A program made the position numbers and the translations under genes. A model generated the notes under the pieces. That model was not told the DNA's origin and ran no database searches. It saw only the letters and a program-made list of their open reading frames with translations. Below, piece by piece: positions 33,846-47,141 of a stretch of DNA of 64,000 nucleotides (the stretch's first letter is position 1; every line of letters begins with the position of its first letter). This DNA comes from Tolypeutes matacus (Eukaryota > Chordata > Mammalia > Cingulata > Chlamyphoridae). The stretch is from contig JAKSZT010020895.1 in NCBI GenBank assembly GCA_026826555.1, forward strand, positions 905,303-969,302, given 5' to 3'.

Positions 33846-36800
33846 AAAATGATATATTGTAGCTGCACCAGTCTACATTCCCATCAACAGTGAAGGAGAG
33901 TTCCTATTTCTCCAGATACTCTCTAGAACTTGCTATTTTCTATTTTTTGGTCTGATATTAATATTATGTAGTATTAACTTACATTTGTTCAGCATCAGGG
34001 AAAAATGGTCTTATATATACAATTCTATCCATTTTCATATTTCACATAGTATATTTATATTTCACTTAATATATTTAGTTCATAATAGGACAATCATACA
34101 GTATTTGTCCTTTTGTGTCTGGCTTGCTTTACTCAACATAATGTCCTCCAGGTTAATCTCTGTTTTCATATGTTTATCATGAAAAATTCTGCTATGAACA
34201 TAGGTGTGCAGATATCTATTTATGTCATTGCTCTCATTTCTTTTGGTTATATACCTAGCAATGGTATTGCAGAGTCCCATATGCAAATCTATATTCAACT
34301 TCTTTAGAAACTGCCAGAGTCCTCCTTAGTGGTTGTACCATTCTACATTCCCACAAAGTGAATACGCATTCCTATCTCTCCACATCCTCTCCAACATTTA
34401 CAGTTTTCTGACTCTTAATAGCGACCAGTCTGAGTGTGAAATGATATCTCATTGTAGTTTTGATTTGCATTTCCCTAATCGCTAGTGATGTTGAACATGT
34501 TTTCATGTGTTTCTTCACCATTTTTATTTCTTCTTTGGACAGCTGTCTTTTCAAGTCTTTTGACTATTATTTAATCAGATACTTTGTCTTTTTATCATTC
34601 AGTTGTATGATCTCCTTATAGATCATGGATATTAAATGCTTATCAGATATGTGATTACCAAATATTTTCTCGCATTGTGTTAACTGCCTTTCCACACTTT
34701 TGACAAAGTCCTTTGAGGTCCAAAAGTTGAAATTTGAGGAGGTCCCATGTATCTATTTGTTCCTCTGTTGCTCATGCTTTGGGCATAAGGTTTAAGAAAC
34801 TTGAATTTGTTTTCCTACATTTTCTTCTAGGAGTTTTATGGTTGTTATTTTTATATTTGAGTCCCCATTTTTAAATTGGATTGCTTGCTCTTCTATTTTT
34901 GAATTGCATATTCTGTTTATATAGCATGGATATCAAACCTTTCTCAGATATGTGGTTTACATATTTTATCCCACTGAATATGTTGTCTTTTCACCTCTCA
35001 AAAAGTCCTTTGAAGCATAAAAATTTTTAAGCTTGAGGAGGTCCAATTTATCCATTTTTTCTTTCCTTGCTTGTGCTTTTGGTGTAAGGTTTAAGAAACT
35101 CCCAACTAATAGCTGGTCTTGAAGATGTTTCTACATTTTCTTCTAGAATTTTTATGGTTGTAGCTTTTATATTTACGTCTTTTATCCATTTTGAGTTTAT
35201 TTTCATATGAGATGTGTGGTAAGGTTCCTTCTTCTTTCATTTGGATATGAATATCCAATTCTCCCAGCACCATTTGTTGAATAGGTTGTTCTTTTTAGTT
35301 TGGTAAGTTTGACAGCCTTATCAAAAATCACTTGACCATAGATATGATAAATTCTTAACTACCAGTTTCATTCCATTTTTCTATATGACTATTTATGCCA
35401 GTATCGTGCTGTTTTATCACTGTAGCTAAGTAACATGATTAAAGTTCTGGAAGTGAGCATCCCCCTACTTTGTTCTTCCTTATTGAATATGTTTCAAGAT
35501 ATTTGGGACCCCTTACCTTTCCAGATAAACATGATCATTGGCTCTTTCCTTTCTTTTATGAAGGCTGTTGGATTTTTTATTGAGATTTCATTGAGTTTGT
35601 ATATCAATTAAGGTAGAATTAACATCTTAACAATATTTCCCATCCATGAACACAGAATGCTCTTCTATTTATTTAGAGCTTCTTTGATTTTTTTAGCAAT
35701 TGTTGTAGTTTTATGAATACAAGTACTTCATGTCTTTGGATATGTTTATTCCTAAATATTTTATTCTTTTTGTCACTATTATAAATGGAATTTTCCTGAT
35801 TTCTTCCTCAGATTGTTCATTTTGAGTGTATAGAAGTACAACTGTTTTTGTGTATTAATCTTGTAGTCTGCCACTTGGCTGAATTTCATTATTAGCTCTA
35901 GTATCTTTGTTGTAGATTTTTCAGGATTTTGTAGATAAAAGATCATGTCATCTGAGAATAGCATAAGTTTTAAATCTTCCTTTCCAATTTGTTTTTTTTT
36001 TTCTTGCCTGATTGCTTAAGCTAGGCCCCCCAGCAGGATATTGTACAACAGTGGTGACAGTGGGCATTCTTGTCTTGTTCCCCACCTCAAGAGGAAAGCT
36101 TTCAGTCATTCACCACTGAGTTTAGTGTTAGCTGTGGGGTTTTCATATATGCCCTTCATCACATTAAGAAAATTTCCTTAGATTCCTATCTTTGGGGGTG
36201 TTTTGTTATCAAGAAAGGATGTTGTACATTGTCAAAAGGTTTTTCTGCATAAAATGAGATGATCATTGATTTTTCCTATATGATTTATTAAGGTGGAATA
36301 ATATGCTGATTGATTTTCTGGTGGTGAACCACCCTTGAATGCCTGGGATAAAACCCACTTGACATTGATGAATAATACTATTAATGTGTTTTTGCATTCT
36401 ATTAGTGAGTATTTTTTTTAGGGTTTTTCATCTGTATTCATTAAGGACATTTGTCTGTAAATTTGTTTTTACATAATTTTTTTTATTTGACTTTAGTATT
36501 AGGGTGATATTGGCTTCTTATATTGAGTTTGTTAGTGTTTCTTACTGTTCAATTTTTTTGGAAGAGTTTGAGCAAGATTGGTTTTAAATATCTTTTGAAT
36601 GTTTGGTAGAATTCACCTGTGAAGCCATCTATTCTAGGCTTTTCATTCTGGGGAGGTGTTTGATGTCTGTTTCAATCTATTTGCTCATGAATGTTTTGTT
36701 CAGTTCTATTTTTTTAGGGTCAGTGTAGGTTGTTTGTATATTCATAGGAATATTTCCATTTGATGTATATTGTCTGGTTTGTTGGTGTATAGTAGTCCAC

Positions 36801-36885
36801 ATTATTCTTTTAGATCTCTTTTATTTTTGTGGGGTCATTTGTAATGTCCAAATTTTCATTCCTGATTTTATTTGCATCGTCCTCT
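33846..36885 (-). mobile_element. L1 ORF2 remnant(s)
   Basis: Minus-strand L1 ORF2 from the carboxyl tail (about 34080-34560; 'MKTEINLEDIMLSKASQTQK' in frame) through the reverse transcriptase region ('[20 protein letters not shown]' at 35779-35964, a degraded FADD box) to about 36885. A segment of ORF2 tail occurs twice in a row (34580-34860 and 34880-35180), so either a tandem duplication or two L1 fragments are joined. No long frame survives. Confidence 0.85.
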
Positions 36886-36934
36886 TTTTTTTACAGTTAC
36901 AGACTTTTATTAAATCTTACCTATTCACCCCAAA

Positions 36935-39900
36935 GTGTTCTTTTTTAAATTTTATTTAATTTGTAAAGAAGCATAAATGTGACATTGAAAATATAGGGGA
37001 TTCACACACCTCACCCCTTTCCATTCCCACAATTTTCCCCATTAACATTATCCTTCATTAGTGTTGTTCATTTGTTAAAATAGATGAACACATATGGAAT
37101 GATAGCTACTAAGCATGGTCTATACTGTACATTATGATTTACACCTTTCTCCACACAGTTTAATAGATGTAAATTTTAAAATGTATAATTGTCTGTACTC
37201 ATCATTGTTCATGCAGAACAATTCTGAGGTCTTAAAAATGCCCCATGTGACATTTATAATTCCCTCTCCCACTACTCAGAATCTCTAGTAATTACAGACT
37301 TTATATCAATATTACAAGTTCTTCCACTTACTAGAATAAAATGTCTACTTTAATTTACAGTTGCATACACACTATATTTTTGTTCATATCTAAATCTTGT
37401 GGATTTTAGGATGGTGATGCCAATTCTGCTTCTAACTGAGAGAGATCTTAGGTCACATGAAGCAGATGAATGGAACTGCCTTTGCTTGCATATGTAGATA
37501 CTCTGTTTTTATGGCATGGGCATCAGCCATAATCATTTTGTTAGTTGTCCTGGGCAAGTTAGATGAACTGGAGAGTAGGTTTTGACTGCAACTCAGCTGA
37601 AATTCATATCTCAACTGGCATATGAAAATCAGAATATTTAAGTCTTTGGGACATATATTTAAGACTTTATTGCAAATTATAGGTTCAAATAAAAGGGACA
37701 TAAAACCAGATGGAGGAAAATTATAAATGAGTCTAACTCTTATAGATTGGGAGGATAAGTTATCATGTATTTCATGATAAAGCCCACTGACAAAGAACCA
37801 AATTCTTGGCATTGTCTGTACTGCCTGTAGTGTCTAGTTGTCTCTAGAGACCTCAGGAATCTCCCTGCTTGGAGCACTGTTTACTGTGCCAGTCAGTGAG
37901 CTCCTGCTGAGAAGTGCAAATGTGTAAACTCTGGATTGACCTTTTGACTCATTTTGAAAACTCTTAGCCATAAAAACTCATTTGTATTAAATATTTACCC
38001 CTTTTGGTCAATATTTTTTTCCAAATGCATCACTAGTTGGCAATTTGTAATAATTCCCCAGTGCCAGGGAGGCTCATCTCCAGAAATCACGTCCCATGTG
38101 TGTGGGAAGTTAGTGAGGTTATATACTGAGTTTGGCTTAGAGAGAGGCCATATTTGACAACAAGGAGGCTTTCTGGAGGTAACTCTTGGGCAATATATAA
38201 TAATAAGCTAATTTTGAATTTCACAAGAACACGGTTCATAAACGTAACCATCAAATTCTACGGCCTGATGTATTGGTCTGTCTTCCTTTGCTAGGCACTG
38301 CCTATGTAATCTAGGAATTCTTGCCACTCTATTTAGTTTAGACAAAATATATAACAGCGTGTATCCATCATTGCAAGATCATTCAGAACAATCCAATACC
38401 TAAAAATGTCCTTTGTTTAATCTATTCTTCCCTCCCCTTCCACTCAGAACCTATGGTAACTACTCTTTCAAATATTTAAGAATAAGTTTCAAAAAAAAAG
38501 TAAGTTTCATAGTTACATGCATTATTATTGAGGGCTTAACATACTGATCTGTTTTCTTTTGTTAGGCACTGATTATGATATCGAGAGATTCTTACCCTTC
38601 TAATTAATAACATAGGAGCACCCCCCAGATGGGAGTTTAATATTTTCTTGTTGAAGTGACTCTCCACCCACTGAGCTAACACCCTATGAAAAGATGTACA
38701 CTTTCATATTTCACAGAAGCATGCCCAAGTTCAGCCATTACCCACATAGCCCCCACTACTGATGCCTTGCACAAACAAGTAAACCTACCCTGTCATATTT
38801 GCCAAAAGAACTTCCCACCATTTTAGTTTTAATCACAGACCTACAAATCCCCGGAATTCACCTCTTCCTTCCCCAACCTTCCTCCTAATTCCATAGATAG
38901 CCCAACCCAACACCACCACCTTAAACTCACACTCACATTGCAACACCATCGACCCCAATCATATCCTTGCACCATATCCGTGCATCTCCATCCACTGCCA
39001 AACCACCCCCTTCCACCTTATCATATTTTTTGCTTATATTGAGTATAAGCTCATCACACTCTCCTCCCTTTCTGTCTCTTGATAACCAATCTTTCAGACT
39101 CTAACTCTGTGAATCTGCTCAATTTGCTTAGGTCATATCAGCGAGACCCTGTAGTATCTGTCCTTTAGTTACTGGTCTATTTAATTCAACTTTAGGACTT
39201 CAAAACTCATCCCTGTTGTCCTGTTTGTCAATAAATTCCTTGTTACAGATGAGTAATATTCCATTGTATGTATATACTACAATTGCTTAACCGCTTATCT
39301 GTTGACTCACATTTGGGTTGATTCCAAGTTTTGGCACCAGTGAATGATGCCTCTATGAATATAGTTGTACATATATTTTTTCAGGTCCCTGATTTCAATT
39401 CTTCTAGATATATACCCAGAAGTTGGGTTACTGGATTATATGGCAGCTCTGTAGTTAGTATCCTGAGGAACCACAAAACCATCTTTTACAATATCTGTAG
39501 CATTCTACATTGCCACCAGTAATGTATGATTGTTTCCTTTCCTCCACATCCTCTTCAACACTTGTAGCTCCATTTTTATTTTTTAATAGCCAACAGTCTT
39601 AACAGGTGTAAGATCATATCTCATCATAATTCAATTTGCATTTCTCTAATAGCTAGTAATGAATATTTATATATATGATTTAGCCATTTGCATTTCCTCT
39701 TTGAAAAAGTGTTTATTCACATATATTGCCCATTTTTAAAATAAGTTCTTAGACTTTTTATTTTTGAGATGTAGGATTTCTTTATATATGCTGTATATTA
39801 GGCCTATATCAAATAAATTGTTAACAAATATTCTCCTCAATTTTGTAGAATGCCTTTTCACTTTCTTGACATATCCCAAGTGGAAAAGTTTTAAACTTTG

Positions 39901-41290
39901 AAGAGGTGCCATTTATCTATTTTTCCTTTATTTGTTCACATTTTTGGTGTAAAGTTTATGAAACCATTTCTTACTAAAATAGCTCATAGATATCTCCTAG
40001 GAGATTAAAGGTATTGGCTCTTATATTTAGATCTTTCATCCATCTTGAGTTCATTTTTGCATAGGGTGAGAAGAGGGGCATGATCCTTTCTCATTCTTTT
40101 AATATGGATATCCAGTTCTCCAAGCACTATTTGTTGAACAGCTTTTTTGTCACATTTGACTGGGTGTGGTGGCCTTCTAAAATATCAGTTGACCATAGAC
40201 GTGAGGATCTATAACAGAGCTCTCAATTTGCTTCTTTTGGTCAGTATATCTATCCTTCTGCCAGTACCATGCAATCTTTGACCACTATAGCTTTGCAGTA
40301 TGCTTTAAACTAAGGTAGCCTGTTTCCTCCAATTTCATTTATATTTTTCAATATGTTTTTGTCTATTTTGGGCCCCTGGCTCTTCCAAATAAATTTCTTA
40401 ATTGGCTTTTCCATTTCAGTAAAAATGAGGAGGAAAAAGTCACTTAAAACTGTGGGGTATATGGGCATCTCCTATGGTTTTGATGTAACATTTATGTAAT
40501 CTAAAGCTTCTTTAAAAATAAAAAAAACACACATATATAAAGAAAGATGTGATTTTTATTGGGAATACATTAAATCTGTAGATCAATTTGTGTAGAAAAC
40601 CTATCTTTAGGATGTTTAGTCTTCCAATCCATGAACATGAAATAGTCTTCATTTATTTATGTCTTCTATGATTTCCTTTAACAATATAGTTTTCTGTGTA
40701 GAAGTACTTTATGTCTTTAGCTAAGTTTATTCCTAGGTATTTCATTCTTTTAGTTGCTATTGTAAATGGAATTTATTTCTTGATTTCCTCCTCATGTTGC
40801 TTGTTATTGATGTACAGAAACGCTACTGATTTTTGCTTGTTGATCTTAAATCCTACTTCTTTACTGAACTCGTTTACCAACTATAGAAGCTTTGTTATAT
40901 ATTTCTTAGGACTTTCTATGTATAGGGTAATGTATAAGGTAATATTATCTGAAAATAGTGAAATTTTTACTTTTTCCTTTCCAATTGGGATGCCTTTTCT
41001 AAGACGTTGAGCAAGTATTATTAACACAATGTTAAATGAGTGGTGACAGTGGGTATCTTTGTCTTGTTTCTAATTTTAAAGGGAAAGGCTTTAGCACTTC
41101 AACTTTGAGTATGAGGTTACCTGTGGATTTTTCATATATACCCTTTATTGTATTGAGGATGTTTTGAGGATGTTTCCTTCTGTTCATATCTTTTGAAGTG
41201 TTTTTTTTTTTTTTAAACCAAGAAAGGATTATGTATGTCTTCAAAAGCTTTTTCTGCATCATCAGAGAAAATATGATTTTTTTTTTTTAC
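36935..41290 (-). mobile_element. L1 with long 3' UTR and ORF2 tail
   Basis: On minus, ORF2 enters at about 41290 and ends near 39130 ('ttgcttaggtcatatcagcgagacc' boundary). A 3' UTR of about 2.2 kb then runs down to an A-rich end near 36935. UTR blocks correspond to those after ORF2 in the plus L1 at 17510-25575. Frames such as 37453-37812 and 37954-38157 are chance frames of the UTR. The copy is 5'-truncated within ORF2 and interrupted at 40415-40535. Confidence 0.8.
40415..40535 (+). mobile_element. Short L1 3' end insertion
   Basis: Between two contiguous parts of the minus ORF2 sequence lies a 120-base plus-oriented piece ending 'gtaatctaaagcttctttaaaaataaaaaaaa'. It matches the terminal 3' UTR wording at 1-225. 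It is a severely 5'-truncated retrotransposition. Duplications are too A-rich to define. Confidence 0.65.
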
Positions 41291-41675
41291 TTTTTATCTG
41301 TTGTCATTAAGTTTGTGGTAATTTGTTATAATAACATTAGAAAAATAATACATCTATTCATCACTAATAGAAATATGTTAAGTTAAAATATTCCCCCAAT
41401 ATGCCTATTTCTTCAATTTCTGCTTGTGGCTCTGTCACACATTTAGAATGTTTGTGTCATCCTGCAAAATAAAAAGTTCATGTTTAATATAGGTGACATT
41501 TTGTAAGATGCAAGTTTTGTCTAGAAATACAATTATTTCATTAGCTTTATTTTTCTATTATTTACAATTATCAGTCTTTAAATTCTAGATATATCTAATA
41601 TAATACTATACTATTAGAACTTTTAAATTGTGTGTCACTACTGTATAAGAGAGGCATTTTATACAATTTATACTA
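41291..41675. other. No recognised feature
   Basis: AT-rich, no frame or family recognised. Confidence 0.4.
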
Positions 41676-42022
41676 AAAGGCATACCTCATTTTACTGTGC
41701 TTTGCTTTATTGTGGTTTGCAGATATTACATTTTTTACAAATTGAAATTTTGTGCCAACCCTGCATTGAACAAGTATATTGGCACCATTTTTCCAAGAGC
41801 ATATGCTCACTATGTGTCCCTGTGTCACAATTTGATTACTGTAGGCAAATTGTGTTTCTTAGGCATAATGCTCTTGCACACTTAATATACTACATTATAA
41901 TGTAAAAATATCTTTTATAGGCATTGGGAAACCAAATATTTGTCACACATTTTATTGTGATTTTTACTGTATTGATGTTGTCAGGTACCAAGCCTGCAAT
42001 AACTCTGAGGTTTGCCTGTATT
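41676..42022 (+). mobile_element. Tigger-type DNA transposon MITE
   Basis: The left end 'aggcatacctcattttactgtg' and right end 'taactctgaggtttgcctg' form inverted termini of the pogo/Tigger type, with flanking TA. Internal wording ('tttgcagatattacattttttacaaattg', 'gccaaccctgcattgaac', 'ggcaccatttttccaa') matches the end region of Tigger1-like elements. At about 347 bp it is an internally deleted, non-autonomous derivative with no transposase. The frames at 41630-41905 are chance frames. Confidence 0.9.
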
Positions 42023-43260
42023 ATAAATATTGAGATATTTTTGTTTATTTATAGAACCAATATTTTAAATGATCTTTAAGAGTAAATAGTCCAAAATAAA
42101 TAAAAGATCTCTCATGTATAGTGGACTATAAATTTTATGAATTGATGTCAGCATAAAACCTAATATGTATATTAATATATCTAGTTTGGAAATCTAAAAA
42201 TTATAATACATGGAAGGAAGAAATATTGTATACTTAATTTGATTATTGGTATTTCCATGTACAAATAATTTGCTTTACAAAACTATGTTATTTTGATTTT
42301 ATATATCAGCCCTACAGGTTTGAAATTGTTGCTTCTTTTTACCTCAGTGTAAATCAGTTAATATTGTGTTTTGTCATTTACTTTAGGTTGTTCACAAATT
42401 CTTCTGGGTAAATCATAAAAGTCTTGAGCAAAATATGGAAATAGAAAGACTTGTGATATAAATTTCTTAGAACAAATATGTTTTTATTTTTAAAAATATA
42501 TTTAAGGATAAATTTTCAGAAGTTGGACAGGATTTTTGAAAATAATTTGCTAGTGTAAGCATATATTGTCAAATTAAGTTTAAATATGATTTTCTCATTA
42601 TTCAATTCTGTCACTGATGTGTCAGTTTTAAGTTTTATTACTTATTTGTAAAAAAATGAGATTTTCTTGTTTAAAAAATTTAATGATGGAAAATTTCTCA
42701 CATTTAGATTTGTTTTTATGATTTACTTGCCAAATAATTTGGGGTGAACTAATTAATATGACATGATAAATTGTCTTGGCTATATAACTGGTCAATGTCA
42801 CAATAAATGCCAGGTTATTTCAGTAAAATGTTAATGCAGGCTACCTTAGCTCATTGTTTTCACAATTTTGGGGCAATAAAAAAGAATATTTGAGTTTTTG
42901 GTGTGCTTATTTTATAAAAAGGATATTTAAATTCAGATTCTTTTCTTATAACCAAATACTTCAATCTATCAGATTAAAAAAAAATTGGATTTTAAGTTTT
43001 CAAAATGGAAGTGAATCACTGTACTTTATTAGGCGAAGTACTTAAAATTAAAGTATAATTTATCTTGCTGTTTTATTACACAGCAAACATTAAAATATCT
43101 CAAAAATCCAGATATCTTGAACAAATATACAGGTAGTCCAAATCTAGCAAGTACTTATATATATATATATATATATTTCAAAAAGTAAGATATTGGCATA
43201 GAATGTATTCTACAATAAGCACTTCTTTTTTCTTTTCTTTTTTTTTTTCTTGTCTGTATT
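42023..43260. other. No gene recognised
   Basis: AT-rich with a (TA)n run at about 43148-43167. Nothing else can be supported. Confidence 0.45.
43148..43167. repeat. (TA)n microsatellite
   Basis: About ten TA units 5' of the T-rich block preceding the olfactory receptor pseudogene. Confidence 0.9.
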
Positions 43261-43269
43261 TGATGGCAC

Positions 43270-44124
43270 ACTTTTTTAAAAGACTACATTCATTTCTTTC
43301 CTCCTCAGATAGTAGATAACAGGTTTCAAAGTGGGCATAATGATGGAATAAAATATAGCAGCCAGCCTCCCTTGGCTTAGAAAAGAGTTGGATATAGGCC
43401 CCTGGTACATTGAACTCCTAGTTCCATTAAACAGGAGAACAGTGGTCTGGTTAGAGGAACATGTTAAGAAGGCTTTCCACATCCTTGAACAAGATTAATT
43501 TTGATGATGGTAGAGATGATGTAGAGGTAAGAGATTAGGTTGAGAACAAAGGCTCTCAGGATGATGCAACTTCTGTACTAAAGATCAATTCTTCATTTAC
43601 TTGGTAGTACAAGAAGCCTTATAACAGGAGGAATGTCATAGAAAAAGATATCAATAACTTGACATACACAGAAAGGAAGGTAGAATGTCCTGATGACATG
43701 GAAAATGGAGTAGAAGGACCCACAAATCCAAGAGGTAACCAGCTCCCAGTACAGCTTTTTCTGCTCATATGATCCCATAGGAAAGATGTCTGTTGATGGC
43801 CATGCAATTGTTATAGGCCATGACAGTGAGTATTAAAAACTCAGTGGCAGCCATGGTGAAGAGGTAGAGCTTGACAACTCATTTTGCAAAGGAAATATCC
43901 TTGGAACACAAGATGGCATAGACAATGGTTTTGGGCATGGTAACTGTGGTATAGCATGTGTCTAGGAAGGATAAGTTTTCCAGGAAGAAATGCATGGGTG
44001 TTTGGAGATGGTAAACTTTGGTAACCACTGGGATGATAGAGATATTCCCTGTGAGCCCAAAGATGTAAATGATAAATAACACACTGGGGATGTCTGAGAA
44101 ATCCTGTAGGATAAATTGTTCCAC
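43270..44124 (-). pseudogene. Olfactory receptor pseudogene (class II)
   Basis: The 81-codon frame from 44124 gives an extracellular start 'MEQFILQDFSD', transmembrane segment 1 with the GN motif ('GLTGNISIIPV'), 'LQTPMHFFLENLSFLDTCY' for segment 2 and 'TMPKTI', then a stop. Downstream the receptor continues in shifting frames: a degraded 'MAYNNCMAINRHLSYG' box near 43800 (standing for the MAYDRYVAIC motif, with the D-R-Y and Cys residues lost), and finally 'FYSIIMPTLKPVIYYLRRKEM' for segment 7. The coding span of about 855 bp is close to family length. Wording is closest in my memory to the OR14 family, with low certainty. Several stops and frameshifts make it a pseudogene. Confidence 0.9.
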
Positions 44125-44589
44125 TGTGCTCTGATTGGTTATCTAATTTACACAGAATGAAATTACGAAAAGAAAAGATACATTTAACTCAGAGACAATA
44201 GTTAACAAAGCATCCTATTGATATTTTTGCAGACTCTAGTTCCTTTCCTCAGAAATATTTAAATAATTTTCACTCTTTTCTGGAATCCATATACATTTAA
44301 ATATAAAATTAGTTATTTTTGAATGGAGAAAAGTATCTAGCCAATATATTTCATACCAAATAAAACTCACTTGAAATCAACATAACTGATAACTCTACTT
44401 GGACAAGCATTAATAAATTTTAACATTTATTAAGCATAATTTTCATGAGTTTCTGTTTGAAAATTTGTAGGTGGACAAATGAATCTTTTCCTAATAAACA
44501 ATTATAGTGTAACTCATTTCCTGTGAACATTTTTTGTGTAAACAAATACAGTCAAGGAGAATTTTTTTTCAATTTGATTTAAATTTTTT
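44125..44589. other. No recognised feature
   Basis: AT-rich sequence upstream of the olfactory receptor pseudogene. No frame or repeat can be supported. Confidence 0.4.
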
Positions 44590-44815
44590 TGTATGTAATC
44601 TTTTAAAAATATTTTTTTATTACAGAAGTTGTGAACATAAAAAATAATCATGCACATGTGTTTAATTCCCATAAACAACCCTTCTCCAACACAACAAACC
44701 ATTGAGGAATATTTGTTACAGACTGTGTAATATCATTAGACAATTACCACTAATCATTGGCCATAGTTTACATATGGCATATATTTTCCATATCTCCCTA
44801 TTATACAAGTGTATA
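44590..44815 (-). mobile_element. HAL1-like 3' UTR fragment
   Basis: Resembles 45540-45730 ('attacagaagttgtgaac', 'atcatgcacatgtg', 'attcccataaa', 'gttacagactgtgtaatatcattag'). It is a short, separate 3' piece on the same strand as the full element that follows. Confidence 0.6.
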
Positions 44816-46223
44816 ATAGTGAATATGTCAGTTTGCCAAACACAGAGAGTCCTGGGTTTTAACTTTTTGTCCTTTAAATTATTAATATTACTCCCTTTCA
44901 TCATTAATAGTGTCCTTTTTTGACAATAAATTATATGGTTATATATAATTTATTATTTGTAACCATAAGAAACATTAGGTAACTGATTTCTTAAAATTCT
45001 TTGTTTCTGCCATCTGTTCTTTTTTTCTTTTCTTAATTTATTGAAGTATATCACTCATACATAAGAATGCATAAACAATAAGTGTATAGTAATAATTGTG
45101 AACTTATAAAACATACATATTATCATACAGGGCTCTCATACCTCACTCTACCACCAATACCATGCATTGTTGTGAAACATTTTTAACTAGTGATTAAAGA
45201 GCATCCTCAAAATATTACTACTAATCAAAAAATCTTACATATGGTATATTTCCCTTTAACCCACCCTATTATTATTATTTTTATTTTAATATCATTAATA
45301 TATTTAAAATACATAAACAATAAGTGTATAGTAAAAGTTGTGAACTTACAAAGCAAACATGCATAACATCATACATGGGTCCCATACATCAACCAACACC
45401 AACACCTTGCAATTTTATGAGATATTTGTTATAAATTATGAAAGAATATCATCAAAATCTTACTACTAACTATAGTCCTTTTCTTACATTTGGTATATTT
45501 TTCCCCCAACATGTCCTATTATTATTTTTAAATAGATTTTTATGACAGAAGTTTTAAACTAACAAAACAATCATGCACATTTGATGAATTCCCATATAAC
45601 ATTCTATCAACACACCACACCAAGGTGGCACATTTATTACAGATTATGAGATAATATCATCAGATTATTACCAGTACCATAGCATACATTTGGCACACTT
45701 TTTCCATACTCCCCCATTATCAACACAGTACATCTTTGACATAGATGCATGAATATTACATTATTACTGTTAACCACAATCCATAAGTCATACCAGTTGT
45801 ATTTTTTCTCATGCTTTTCCACATTCCCACCACCCTGCAAAAGTGATGTATATCTGCTCTAGCTCACAAAGGACACTCTTGCATCTGTACCATCAATCAC
45901 AGTTCTCATCCACCTCTAGTTTTACTGTGTTATTCAGTCCCTGGATTATTCTCTAGCTTTCTGTCAATTGGCATTTATGTCCTTAGACTACACTTTTCAG
46001 CCACATTCCCATTTATAAACCAGCTGTTACTCACCATCAACTCTATACATTTCCACACTTTTACAGTAAAGTTAATTAAAATATCTACATACATTATACA
46101 TCAGTTGTCCTACTCAGACCTCCTCTTATCTCCTTTAAGAATTCACCACCTACCACCAAGTCTTGAGGATATTTTCCTACATTTTCTTTTAGAAGCTGTA
46201 TGGTTCTTGCTTATATATTTAGG

Positions 46224-46258
<35 letters not shown>

Positions 46259-47141
46259 TTGAAAGAGAATGTTGATTTTAAAAGGGATTGCAGGTAAGGT
46301 TAGATTTAATTTAATCAATCATAATAAAGTTTTAAGAAGGCACAGAAACATATAAAGGAAATAATCAGTCTGATTTATGGAAAATAAATTATAACAAAAG
46401 TTTAATTATTTTATTCCCTGTGAAACAGTGGACATTATAATATCTAGGGGTGAAATAAATTTTTGTTTTATCCTGCAGTTTACATTAAGGCATTCATTCT
46501 TTAAGAGTAAAAAATGTCCTCTTTGTAAAGTGCTCACACGTCATTTGCCTTAATTACCACACATAACAGGATCATTTGGAAAACCATATTATTACACACT
46601 AGAGATCCTCAGAGCAATGGAATCAATGGCAGAGGAAGAAATTAGAATAGAATGATAAAGTATTGTCATCCCAACGAAGACCCTTCATTATCACAGGTCA
46701 CCAAACACCACGTATATCCCAGATCAGGGCAATGGATAACCTTTCCACGTAAAATGAAATCGAACTTCTGCATTGGATTCCAAAAGGGCTCGCCGGGTTG
46801 GAGTGTGGCACACCAAAGTCCTGGGCATCCTGCCAATGCAGTCCAAGGAAAAGTAGCCAGGATTCGTTTTCCTGTTACTGGCTAGTCTGGTCTTCTTTCT
46901 GCTCCTCCAAAGCAGGGACCTTAGCTGGGTGCGGCACAAACACTTCTTCAGACTCATTATTTGGACCTTGGGGGCTTGGAGATGGACTGTTTGGAAAATA
47001 CAGCAGCAGGAGAAAAGGCACTGCTCTCAATCCATTAGTTGACACTGACATGCATAGGTGCTTATCTCGCTGTCCATAAACAACTCTTTCTGTTCATCTC
47101 TCAGTTTTATTGATAAGTCAACCCATAGTTCATCATGTGAC
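46224..47141 (-). pseudogene. Processed retrocopy of an unidentified transcript
   Basis: A 31-base T run (46225-46255) is the poly(A) tail on minus. The insert is flanked by 'tatatttagg' (46214-46223 and 47142-47151) and interrupts the ORF2 tail of the HAL1-like element without loss. The body (46256-47141) is less AT-rich than its surroundings and has coding-like segments on minus, for example 'SEEVFVPHPAKVPALEEQKE' (about 46960-46900) ending in a stop. The parent gene is not recognised. A spliced mRNA origin is inferred from the tail and duplications; introns cannot be judged. Confidence 0.8.

Noticed and set aside
37453..37812. 119-codon minus frame
   Set aside because: It lies in the L1 3' UTR. 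The same UTR block at 50265-50620 does not keep the frame.
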